Below are positions 25,571 through 33,000 of a stretch of DNA of 64,000 bases, one piece after another (positions within the stretch are counted from its first letter, which is position 1; each line of letters begins with the position of its first letter). The stretch is taken from positions 1 through 64,000 of the forward strand of contig NZ_VFVL01000032.1 in NCBI RefSeq assembly GCF_006442815.1, given 5' to 3'. A program made the position numbers and the translations under genes. The notes below the pieces were generated by a model. It saw only the letters and a list, made by a program, of their open reading frames with translations. It was not told where the DNA came from and ran no database searches. This stretch comes from Mesorhizobium sp. B2-4-3. Lineage in GTDB: Bacteria; Pseudomonadota; Alphaproteobacteria; Rhizobiales; Rhizobiaceae.

Positions 25571-26043
25571 AGTTTCAAGCCCTGCTGCGGCCAGTTGGCC
25601 GTCTCGTGGTCGGGATGCTGGAAGGAGATGATCTGCTCCTGCCGCCGATAGAAGTCGGGGTCGTCGAGGATCGGCGCCTCGAAGATCTTCTCCACCCAGG
25701 GCAGCCGAACCGCGTAGTTGACCTGGATCTGCGGCGCGAGATCGGAGCGGTCGTCGAAGGCGCCGATGGCGATCTCCAGCGCGCCAGGCTGGCGGTAGGT
25801 CAGCGGCGTGCCGCAGCGGGCGCAGAAACCGCGATCGATGTTGACCGAGGACTGGAAATAGCTCGGCTCCTCATGGGTCCATTCGACGCCGTCCTTCGGC
25901 ACCGTCACCAGCGCGCCGAAGAAATTGCCGAATTGTTTCTGGCACATGCGGCAATGGCAGATGGACGGGCGCCCGAGCTTGCCCTTGATGCGGAAGCGCA
26001 CGGCGCCGCACTGGCAGCCTCCGGTTCGAACTTGGTCGGTCAT
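25567..26043 (-). CDS. GFA-family zinc protein, second copy
   Basis: A 158-residue protein of the GFA/CENP-V (glutathione-dependent formaldehyde-activating enzyme-like) family. Zinc-binding cysteines occur at 10 and 12 (GGCQCGAVRF), 29, 31 and 34 (CHCRMC) and in FCARCGTPL near residue 77. Most GFA proteins lack proven activity. It overlaps its paralogue by four bases upstream and pip by four bases downstream. Confidence 0.9.
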   Translation of the reverse strand: MTDQVRTGGCQCGAVRFRIKGKLGRPSICHCRMCQKQFGNFFGALVTVPKDGVEWTHEEPSYFQSSVNIDRGFCARCGTPLTYRQPGALEIAIGAFDDRSDLAPQIQVNYAVRLPWVEKIFEAPILDDPDFYRRQEQIISFQHPDHETANWPQQGLKL

Positions 26044-26531
26044 GGTTTTTCCTCCGGCGGCCATTGGTCGGTGTCGTGATCGGGATGCTGGTAGGAGACG
26101 AGCTCGGCGAGGTAAGGCGCCGACGTGACATCGCCCATCGTCTCCTCGGACGGCAGCTTCGGGATGCCGTCGACATAGGGAAGCTTTGCTTCGACGCCCC
26201 ACTGGATGGTTGGCGCGATGCCGGTCGGGTCGTCGAAGGCAGCGATCGCAAGCGCCACGCCGTCGGGGGCCTCGAAGGTCAGCGGCGTGCCACATTCGGC
26301 GCAGAAGCCGCGCCGGGCGGCGTCGGACGAGCGGAAGCGTTTCGGCTCGCCGCGCGTCCAGTCGAGCGTGGCGCCGCGCACCGAGACCAGCGGCAGATAG
26401 AAATTGCCGCTCGCCTTCTGGCACATGCGGCAGTGGCAGACCGAGGCGTCGCCCAGGGCGCCCTCGACGCGGAAGCGCACCGCCCCGCACTGGCAGCCGC
26501 CTGTATAGACCGGCCGGTTGTCGAGGCTCAT
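26040..26531 (-). CDS. GFA-family zinc protein, first copy
   Basis: A 163-residue paralogue of the next gene, with the same zinc ligands (GGCQCGAVRF, CHCRMC, FCAECGTPL) and the same C-terminal QHPDHDT segment. Its stop overlaps the next ATG by four bases. The two proteins clearly diverged after a tandem duplication. The VOC gene lies 33 bases upstream. Confidence 0.9.
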   Translation of the reverse strand: MSLDNRPVYTGGCQCGAVRFRVEGALGDASVCHCRMCQKASGNFYLPLVSVRGATLDWTRGEPKRFRSSDAARRGFCAECGTPLTFEAPDGVALAIAAFDDPTGIAPTIQWGVEAKLPYVDGIPKLPSEETMGDVTSAPYLAELVSYQHPDHDTDQWPPEEKP

Positions 26532-26564
26532 CGCTCACTCCTGGTCATGGGCTCCTTTAGGGGC

Positions 26565-26951
26565 TCACTCCGCGTCATGGCAGACCGCCTCGACATTATT
26601 GCCGTCGGGATCGAAGACGAAGGCGCCGTAATAATTGGGGTGGTAGTGCGGCCGCAGACCCGGCCCGCCATTGTCCTTGCCGCCTGCACCAAGCGCTGCC
26701 GCATGGAAGGCGTCAACCTCGGCGCGGCTGCGCGCGGTGAAGGCGACATGCTGGGTGGATCCGGGCTTGTCCGTGCTGTCGCTCAACCAGAACACCGGCC
26801 GGTCGCGGCCATAACCGCCAACCTTGGCGCCGCCGGTATATTCCTGCGGCACCATGTAGAGCAGCGACGCCCCCAGCGGCGCCATCGCCTTGTCGTAGAA
26901 GGTCTTGGATGCGTCGAAATCGGATACGTTGATGCCAAGATGGTCGATCAC
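26565..26951 (-). CDS. VOC-family (glyoxalase/bleomycin-resistance fold) protein
   Basis: A 128-residue single VOC domain, beginning MIDHLGINVSDFDASKTFY and ending with FVFDPDGNNVEAVCH, the usual metal-site pattern. Family members include glyoxalases, dioxygenases and drug-binding proteins. The DUF559 gene upstream overlaps it by four bases. The neighbouring GFA and glyoxalase-fold genes would suit aldehyde detoxification, which is inference. Confidence 0.9.
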   Translation of the reverse strand: MIDHLGINVSDFDASKTFYDKAMAPLGASLLYMVPQEYTGGAKVGGYGRDRPVFWLSDSTDKPGSTQHVAFTARSRAEVDAFHAAALGAGGKDNGGPGLRPHYHPNYYGAFVFDPDGNNVEAVCHDAE

Positions 26952-27346
26952 AGGACGAGCTCCTCCGTTGGTGGCGCGGGCGCGACGGCCAGGCCGGCCA
27001 CAATGACGATGTGCTGGCAGACATTGTCGATATCGCGGATCACGTCGTCGTTCCAGAAGCGCAGGATGGTCCAGCCCAGGGCTTCAAGCTTCGCGGTTCG
27101 CGCGGCGTCGGAAGCAGATATCTCCGGCGAAGCATGTTGCGATCCGTCCAGCTCGACGATCAGCTTCTTGTTGGGGCAGGCAAAATCAACGATGTAGCCA
27201 GCTATCGGCATCTGACGCCTGAACGCCATTCCCATCAGCCTATCAGCACGCACCTCATTCCAAAGCTTCAGCTCGGCATCGGTCATCGCCTTGCGCATCT
27301 TGCGCGCATTGCCGCGATCGGCGGGAGATGCCCGATGATGGGTCAT
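26948..27346 (-). CDS. DUF559-family endonuclease-like protein
   Basis: A 132-residue protein with a Vsr-like restriction-endonuclease fold (DUF559). The family core appears as RADRLMGMAFRRQMPIAGYI and the nuclease signature as VDFACPNKKLIVELDGSQH, followed by RTAKLEALGWTILRFWNDDV. These supply the Asp, Glu and Lys-like residues of PD-(D/E)XK enzymes. No DNA target is known. The start abuts a palindromic repeat pair at 27352-27513, and it is the first gene of the operon. Confidence 0.88.
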   Translation of the reverse strand: MTHHRASPADRGNARKMRKAMTDAELKLWNEVRADRLMGMAFRRQMPIAGYIVDFACPNKKLIVELDGSQHASPEISASDAARTAKLEALGWTILRFWNDDVIRDIDNVCQHIVIVAGLAVAPAPPTEELVL

Positions 27347-27351
27347 CGCGA

Positions 27352-27513
27352 GGCCCCCCTCTCTGCCCTGCCGGGCATCTCCCCCTCAAGGGGGGAGATC
27401 AGCAGCTTCGCCGACGGCATCTCATTTGCCACGTCGGCGATTGGCGAAAGCCAAGCCGACGTCCAATCTCCCCCCTTGAGGGGGAGATGTCCGGCAGGAC
27501 AGAGAGGGGGGCC
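27352..27513. repeat. Inverted pair of palindromic intergenic repeats (pair 3 of 3)
   Basis: Copies at 27352-27400 and 27474-27513 in opposite orientation, each with CTCCCCC/GGGGGAG stems and the CCGGCAGG or CCGGGCA block. The spacer holds GTCGGCGATTGGCGAAAG, related to the other pairs. It separates the DUF559 operon from cysS. Confidence 0.85.
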
Positions 27514-27548
27514 TCGCTCAAACCTCTCCACTATGAGAGCATCCACCC

Positions 27549-29000
27549 TCACCGCTTGATCTCCCACGTCGTCACGCGCTCGCCGGTGGCGGGGTCCTTG
27601 CCGTCTTTCAATTGCACGCCCTGCGCCAGGAGCTCGTCGCGGATGCGATCACCCTCGGCCCAGTTCTTGGCAGCGATGAACTTCAGCCGATCGGCAATTG
27701 CCTTGGCGATCGCTTCCTCGTCCACCTCGGCCGAGCCGACATCGAAGCCGAGGAAGGCCAGCGCAGTCTTCAACGAAGCGGCGGCAGCATTCTCATCGGC
27801 ACCGGTGTACTCGCCCGCCTCGCCGGCGAGCTGCGTCAGCCGCTGGAAGGCCGTATAGGTGGCGAGGTCGTCGCACAGCGCTTCCACCACCTCGGCCGGC
27901 AGGTCCTTTGCCGCCGCCGGCGCGAGATCGGCGGCGCGCTTCCATTTGCGCAGCGTGTTTTCCGCCTCCTCAAGCTTGCGCACGGAGAAATCGATCGGCT
28001 CGCGATAATGCGTCATCAGCATCGCCAGCCTGAGCACCTCGCCAGGCCAGGCGCGGCCGCCGAAAGTGTCGGTCTCCAGCAGCTCATGGATCGAGAAGAA
28101 ATTGCCGAGGCTCTTCGACATCTTCTGGCCTTCGACCTGCAGGAAGCCGTTATGCATCCAGACATTCGCCATGACCTTGGTTCCGTGAGCGCAGCGCGAC
28201 TGGGCGATCTCGTTCTCGTGATGCGGGAAGATCAGGTCCAGCCCGCCGCCATGGATGTCGAAGACCTCGCCGAGATAGGCGGCCGACATCGCCGAGCATT
28301 CGATGTGCCAGCCGGGCCGGCCCCTGCCCCATGGGCTCTCCCAGCCGGGTTCCTCAGGCGAAGACAGCTTCCACAGCACGAAATCGCCGGGGTTCTTCTT
28401 GTGCGCGTCGACGGCGATGCGCGCGCCCGCCTGCTGCTCGTCGAGATTGCGCTTCGACAACTCGCCATAGTCCGGCATCGAGGCGGTGTCGAACAGCACC
28501 TCGCCGCCGGCGACATAGGCGTGGCCGCGCTCGATCAGCTGCCGGATCAGCGACAGCATGTCGGCCTTGCCGTCGGCCCGGGGCGCGACGAATTCGGTCG
28601 CTCGCGGCTCGTAGGTCGGCTGCAGGCAGCCGAGTGCGGCGACATCCTTGTGATACTGGTCGGCGGTCTTTTCGGTGACCTTGCGGATCGCATCGTTCAG
28701 CGAGAGCTTTCCGGCCGCGATGTCGTCGCCGAAGTCGCGCAGCGCGCGAGCGTTTATCTTATCGTCGACATCCGTGATGTTGCGCACATACGTGACATGC
28801 GTTTCGCCATAGACTTGGCGCAACAGACGGAAAAGCACGTCGAAGACGATCGCGGGACGCGCATTGCCGATATGGGCAAAGTCGTAGACGGTCGGGCCGC
28901 ACACATACATGCGCACATTGTGCGGATCGATCGGGACGAAAGGTCCCTTGGTCCGCGTTAGCGTGTTGTAGAGGCTGAGGCCCTTCGATGCGTCAGACAT
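27549..29000 (-). CDS. cysS: Cysteinyl-tRNA synthetase
   Basis: A 483-residue class I synthetase that charges tRNA-Cys. The HIGH-type motif appears as FAHIGN near residue 37, zinc and cysteine recognition residues in YVCGPTVYD and GWHIECSAM, and KMSKSLGN near residue 295. A C-terminal anticodon-binding domain follows. The length is normal. It is transcribed toward the DUF559 operon, from which repeat pair 3 separates it. Confidence 0.97.
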   Translation of the reverse strand: MSDASKGLSLYNTLTRTKGPFVPIDPHNVRMYVCGPTVYDFAHIGNARPAIVFDVLFRLLRQVYGETHVTYVRNITDVDDKINARALRDFGDDIAAGKLSLNDAIRKVTEKTADQYHKDVAALGCLQPTYEPRATEFVAPRADGKADMLSLIRQLIERGHAYVAGGEVLFDTASMPDYGELSKRNLDEQQAGARIAVDAHKKNPGDFVLWKLSSPEEPGWESPWGRGRPGWHIECSAMSAAYLGEVFDIHGGGLDLIFPHHENEIAQSRCAHGTKVMANVWMHNGFLQVEGQKMSKSLGNFFSIHELLETDTFGGRAWPGEVLRLAMLMTHYREPIDFSVRKLEEAENTLRKWKRAADLAPAAAKDLPAEVVEALCDDLATYTAFQRLTQLAGEAGEYTGADENAAAASLKTALAFLGFDVGSAEVDEEAIAKAIADRLKFIAAKNWAEGDRIRDELLAQGVQLKDGKDPATGERVTTWEIKR

Positions 29001-29391
29001 GCGGTCCCGGTCCTTAATTTGTGTTTGCCGGAACCAGCTTCGCGCCGAAGGCGCAAATCGGGCTCCAGCCTGCTGGCCGGGGCGTTTTTCCGATCTGGGG
29101 AAAGATGAGGCGAAAACGTCCGGACCAGCGCGAGGCTAGCCAATAATGCAAATGCCACAAATGGCGAAAGACGTTTTCATGGGCGGCTTTATCGCGCCGG
29201 CGGGTGTTGCCGTCAAGTCGCTCCGCTGAGGAAAGATGTCGTTGGATCACAGGTAAAGACAGGATGAAACATTTTATTAAACATGTCGGCACAGTGATGA
29301 AACATTCGCCGGCTAGACCGCCAGATGTCACGATTTGGTCGGAATCGGCCGCCAAACGCTGAACACGAAACCGTTATCAGGGAAGAGAATC
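29001..29391. other. Gap without a supported gene
   Basis: These 391 bases lie between divergent cysS and a small plus-strand gene and must hold both promoters. The section around 29255-29310 is AT-richer than its surroundings and repeats GATGAAACATT at about 29263 and 29297. I see no convincing ORF or RNA gene. Confidence 0.4.
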
Positions 29392-29547
29392 ATGGCTCGC
29401 AACAAGCAGGAACAGAACCGACAAACGCAGCCCGCACTGGCCAGCCACTACCGCGCGATCGGCCCGGCGGCAATCGTCGCGGCCCTCCTCCACACCGCAA
29501 AGAAGAAGAAGCCCGCGCAGAAGATCGTTTCGCCGCGCGCTGCCTGA
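29392..29547 (+). CDS. Small basic protein of unknown function
   Basis: A 51-residue frame starting MARNKQEQNRQTQPALASHY with GGGAAG about seven bases before ATG 29392. A hydrophobic IGPAAIVAALLH is followed by a lysine-rich tail. It could be a small membrane-associated protein. The call rests on the ribosome site and composition only. Confidence 0.45.
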   Translation: MARNKQEQNRQTQPALASHYRAIGPAAIVAALLHTAKKKKPAQKIVSPRAA

Positions 29548-29674
29548 AAGGGCACGACCGGCACGGTCCCCAACGATGGGGACGCCGGCGATGAGGGCGC
29601 CAGAGAGCGCCTTGGAGATGAAGGCCTCCGGAAGCAGCCTCGCAAGGCTGATAACCTTCGCTAAATGGTTGGAC

Positions 29675-29718
29675 GCAATTCCGGACGGAAAACCGTTCCA
29701 CACTTTTCCTGGAATTGC
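29675..29718. repeat. GCAATTCC palindromic element after the SRAP stop codon
   Basis: Outer arms GCAATTCC (29675-29682) / GGAATTGC (29711-29718) and inner arms GGAAAA (29687) / TTTTCC (29704). This sequence type is common between rhizobial genes. The loop core resembles that of the CATGTCG-type element (AAAAGTGTG ... CGGTTTT on the minus strand). It begins one base after the SRAP stop codon. Confidence 0.85.
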
Positions 29719-29719
29719 T

Positions 29720-30481
29720 TTAAAACAAGCTCATCTGGTTTTCGTCCGCGCCGGGCTTCTGGCGCCTGACCTTCTCGGGCTGTGGCCCGACGACGCCCCG
29801 CTCCTGAATCTCCGGCCCGGTGTTGGCGACCTTGTTGACCAGGTCTGAAACCGGAATCGCTTCGAAGAAATCGGGTTCCGCGGGCTTCAGCAGATCGAGC
29901 ACGTCGCGCGGCTCCCGCGTGCGGCAATCGAGCCAGCGGGCGAAGTCGCGTTCCTCGATCACCACCGGCATGCGGTCGTGGATATGGGCAATACCGGCAT
30001 TGGCCTCAGTCGTCAGTATAGCGCCGGTATCCATCTCCGAGCCGCCTGGCTCGGCATAGGTCTCGATCAGGCCGGCAAAGGCGACCATGCCGCCGCGTCG
30101 CGGGCGGATCCAGTAAGGTTGCCCCTTGCCGCTGCCCGACTGCTGCCACTCGTAGAACCCCGATGCCGGCACAAGAGCACGGCGGTGGCGCATGGCGGTT
30201 TTGAACGAGGCCTTTTGCAGCACGCCCTCGGAGCGGGCGTTGATCAGCAGCGGAAACGCCTTGGTGTCCTCGACCCAGGTAGGAATCAGGCCCCAGCGCA
30301 CCAGCATCGCCTGGCGGTCCGGCAGGTTCGAGCCAGGCTCCCGTTGCGGCCCGGCAAGCGCCATAAGCACCGGCTGCGTCGGCGCGATGTTGTAGCGCGC
30401 CGGAAATTCCTCCAGCTCGGCAAGGCCGAGCAAGGCGGCGGTCTGGTCCGGCGTGGCGGTCAGGGCAAAGCGTCCGCACAT
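29720..30481 (-). CDS. SRAP (YedK/HMCES) abasic-site shielding protein
   Basis: A 253-residue SOS-response-associated-peptidase protein. The catalytic Cys2 follows the initiator Met directly (MCGRFALT), which fixes the start at 30481. NIAPTQP supplies the conserved Asn near residue 32, the Glu is in SGFYEWQQ near 107, and the His in AHIHDRMPVV near 163. The family forms a DNA-protein crosslink to abasic sites in single-stranded DNA. The protein ends QMSLF, which fits the consensus of beta-clamp binding peptides. Confidence 0.93.
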   Translation of the reverse strand: MCGRFALTATPDQTAALLGLAELEEFPARYNIAPTQPVLMALAGPQREPGSNLPDRQAMLVRWGLIPTWVEDTKAFPLLINARSEGVLQKASFKTAMRHRRALVPASGFYEWQQSGSGKGQPYWIRPRRGGMVAFAGLIETYAEPGGSEMDTGAILTTEANAGIAHIHDRMPVVIEERDFARWLDCRTREPRDVLDLLKPAEPDFFEAIPVSDLVNKVANTGPEIQERGVVGPQPEKVRRQKPGADENQMSLF

Positions 30482-30599
30482 GGGATCTGGGCTCTTCGAT
30501 TGACGTGCGATGAAAGTGGCGATGGAACCGCCGCGCCGCAACGGCTAAAGCTGGATTCGCCCAATCGGTCCACAAAAGGCTGCGGAAAGATCGACACGG

Positions 30600-31025
30600 A
30601 TGGAAGAGCGCAAGATCATACCGGCCGTCTCCGTCGCCGTCGTGCGCGGCGGCACCGTGCTTCTGGTCAAGCGCGCGCGGGCGCCGTCGCAAGGGCTCTA
30701 TGCCTATCCCGGCGGCAAGGTCGAGCCGGGCGAAACGCTGGCGCAAGCCGCGGCGCGCGAGTTGCAGGAAGAGACCGGGCTCGAGGCGACAGGCTACCGG
30801 CCGCTGCGCGACATCCATATCGACGGCAGCAGCGAAAACCACGCTGTCGACTATCTGCTGACGGTGTTTGGCGCGGCCTATGCTGGCGGCGAACCCGTCG
30901 CCAGCGACGATGCCGAGACGGCGGCGTTCTACACGCTGGCGGAAATGGCCGCGATGCCGCTGGCGGGCGACGTGTTCTCGGTCGCCGAGGAATTGCTTGG
31001 GCCCGCGCAAGACGCCAAGCGGTGA
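30600..31025 (+). CDS. Nudix hydrolase
   Basis: A 141-residue Nudix protein. The Nudix box runs from GGKVEPGETLAQ through REL to EETG around residues 38-60 (GX5EX7REUXEEXGU). It may clean oxidised nucleotides or hydrolyse nucleotide-linked compounds; the substrate is not clear. The exported protein gene follows within about 70 bases. It is divergent from the SRAP gene. Confidence 0.9.
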   Translation: MEERKIIPAVSVAVVRGGTVLLVKRARAPSQGLYAYPGGKVEPGETLAQAAARELQEETGLEATGYRPLRDIHIDGSSENHAVDYLLTVFGAAYAGGEPVASDDAETAAFYTLAEMAAMPLAGDVFSVAEELLGPAQDAKR

Positions 31026-31096
31026 GCATCCAGAATGGCCTTGCACGCGACAGAATGTTTCGCCACAAAGCCCTGCCCTTTCATCGCAAGGCTTTG

Positions 31097-31474
31097 ATGA
31101 CCCGCGCTACCGCTTTTCTCGCCGCGTGCCTCGCCGTCAGCGTCGCTGTAGCGGCACCCTCGGCGCTCGCGACCGAGTCGCCGTTCGAGCCCGGCCTGAT
31201 GCGGCTGGCGGAAGTGCTCGGATCGCTGCATTTCCTGCGCAACCTATGCGGCGAGAAGGGCGACCAGTGGCGGGCCGAGATGGAAAAGCTGCTCGAGTCG
31301 GAAAATCCCGATCCCGACCGGCGCGCCCGCTTCATCGCATCGTTCAACCACGGCTACCGCTCCTTCAGCGGCACCTATACGCAATGCACGCCTTCGGCGA
31401 CCGAGGCCATCGCCCGCTACATGAAGGAAGGCGAGACGTTGTCGCGCGATATCGCTTCCCGCTACGGGAATTGA
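31097..31474 (+). CDS. Exported protein, TIGR02301-like
   Basis: A 125-residue protein with a signal peptide (MTRATAFLAACLAVSVAVA, cleaved near ALA) and a mature part containing LGSLHFLRNLCGEKGDQWR and FNHGYRSFSGTYTQC. This matches a Rhizobiales-restricted family (TIGR02301) of unknown function with two conserved cysteines. ATG 31097 is preferred because the signal peptide starts there; the frame is open from a GTG overlapping the Nudix stop. Confidence 0.8.
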   Translation: MTRATAFLAACLAVSVAVAAPSALATESPFEPGLMRLAEVLGSLHFLRNLCGEKGDQWRAEMEKLLESENPDPDRRARFIASFNHGYRSFSGTYTQCTPSATEAIARYMKEGETLSRDIASRYGN

Positions 31475-31821
31475 GGCCGGCTCGGCCGCCGCTCATCTTG
31501 CGCAGATTTTTGCGGGCAATCGGCGTCAATGTGACGTGCCTTATTGTGTCCTGTCCCGCTCTGGTGCAATCATGTGTTGCACTTGCGCAACAGCGTTAAT
31601 GAAACGTTAGCGCGCGATTGTGGAATTAACTCAAACTGAAGGTTTCGATCCCCCAAGCCGGTCTAATCGGCTAAGCTTGGCATCGATTGAGGGCAGTCTC
31701 GCCCGGAATGTGGATTTCGACCGTAAAAATGTCGTATTTACAAAGACTTAATTGAGACTGCGAACTGACAGACCAAGCAGATCCCTCCTCGGATCGACGC
31801 TTGCAGAAGGTGGACATCGCA
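31475..31821. other. AT-richer gap with a CtrA-like motif
   Basis: No gene is supported in these 347 bases. TTAA-N7-TTAG at 31596-31610 resembles the CtrA binding site TTAA-N7-TTAA of alphaproteobacteria. A CAAGC ... GCTTG stem-like symmetry sits at 31654-31679. The stretch is AT-richer than the coding DNA and probably holds the promoter of the next gene. Confidence 0.35.
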
Positions 31822-32079
31822 ATGGAACATGGCGTCAGCGACATCGACGCGTTGGTCAGGGAAGAAAAGCGGCTGACCGCCGTGGAGAGTCACAGCGAAG
31901 CGTGGGCCGAAGGCCTATCGGCCGGCATCGAGCCGGAAATCATCGCCGAGGCAGCGCTGGAGACCGCTTTCGGCGAGATGTTGCGCGCCAATGGCGAGAC
32001 CTCTGCGCTCGCGCTCCTCGACCGCATGCGGGAAAAGGTGATCGCCGGCGCCTTCGAGCCGGAACGGCTGAAGCACTAG
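31822..32079 (+). CDS. Small acidic protein of unknown function
   Basis: An 85-residue soluble protein, predicted mainly helical (MEHGVSDIDALVREEKRL). No domain is recognised. ATG 31822 is chosen over an upstream TTG because AAGGTGG lies before it. The coding pattern and composition look real. Confidence 0.55.
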   Translation: MEHGVSDIDALVREEKRLTAVESHSEAWAEGLSAGIEPEIIAEAALETAFGEMLRANGETSALALLDRMREKVIAGAFEPERLKH

Positions 32080-32211
32080 CCACCTGTTTTGACGGCGACT
32101 TTTTGACCACGAGTTTTTGACGGCGACACGCCATTTGGGCATCATGCCCATGCGCCTGGACGCTCAGAGCGCCGGCCGGGGCCGAACCCGGGAACCATGG
32201 AGAGGCACGCG

Positions 32212-33000
32212 GTGAGATTTTCGATGTCAGGCCGCCCGCGCGGGCTGGCCCTCAGCATCCTGATCGCCGCTTCCTGCCTGCTGGCGCTGCCCCTGTGCCT
32301 CACCAGCACGCCCTCCTACGCGCTGAGCGAGATCCAGCGCGAGGACCTGCCTTCCCCGGTCACCCCGCCCGCCACTGGCGACAGCGCCGCGCCCGGCGCC
32401 ATCGTGCCGACACCGCAGGCGCCCGGCACCAAGCCCTCGGATCAACCTGCCGACGATACCGACAAGTCGGAGCCGGAGACGCCGCCCGCCAACGGCGGCA
32501 TCACCAGCCCGCGCGCCGATCCGGACGCACCGCCGCCCGCGGTCGTCTACGACCTCAACACGCTTCCCGAACCGGTCAAGCGCATGCATGGGCTGATCAT
32601 CGAAGCCTGCCGGACCGGTGACATCGAGAAGCTGAGATCGCTGATCGGCAAGGGCGATTCCATGACGCAATTGTCGCTGGGCGACATCGACGGCGACCCG
32701 ATCACCTTCCTCAAGAGCCTCTCGGGCGACGGCGACGGCCAGGAAATCCTCGCCATCCTCGAAGAGGTGCTTTCGGCCGGCTACGTCCATGTCGACACCG
32801 GCACGCCGCAGGAACTCTATGTCTGGCCGTATTTCTTCGCGCTGCCGCTCGACAAGCTCGATCCCAGGCAGCGTGTCGAGTTGTTCAAGCTGGTCACCGC
32901 AAGCGACTATGACGACATGAAGCAGTTCGGCGCCTACATCTTCTACCGCGTCGGCATCACGCCGACCGGACAGTGGCTGTTCTTCGTCGCCGGGGATTAG
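32212..33000 (+). CDS. Exported protein with Pro-rich linker
   Basis: A 262-residue protein with a signal peptide (hydrophobic LALSILIAASCLLALPL, cleaved about SYA), a Pro/Asp/Thr-rich linker (residues about 40-105) and a conserved C-terminal globular part with RMHGLIIEACRTGDIEKLRS and ELYVWPYFFALPLDKL. Such proteins occur in Rhizobiales; the function is unknown. The start is taken as GTG 32212, with GGAGAGG six bases upstream; an ATG at 32197 is possible. It converges on the dihydroorotase gene and the stop codons overlap. Confidence 0.75.
   Translation: MRFSMSGRPRGLALSILIAASCLLALPLCLTSTPSYALSEIQREDLPSPVTPPATGDSAAPGAIVPTPQAPGTKPSDQPADDTDKSEPETPPANGGITSPRADPDAPPPAVVYDLNTLPEPVKRMHGLIIEACRTGDIEKLRSLIGKGDSMTQLSLGDIDGDPITFLKSLSGDGDGQEILAILEEVLSAGYVHVDTGTPQELYVWPYFFALPLDKLDPRQRVELFKLVTASDYDDMKQFGAYIFYRVGITPTGQWLFFVAGD

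Noticed and set aside
25567..26538. Single 323-codon frame covering both GFA genes
   Set aside because: The first half is the out-of-frame shadow of the upstream GFA gene; two separate genes with an ATGA overlap explain it better.
31640..31680. GGTTTCGATCCC resembling a tRNA T-arm
   Set aside because: No acceptor stem, D-arm or anticodon arm can be drawn around it.
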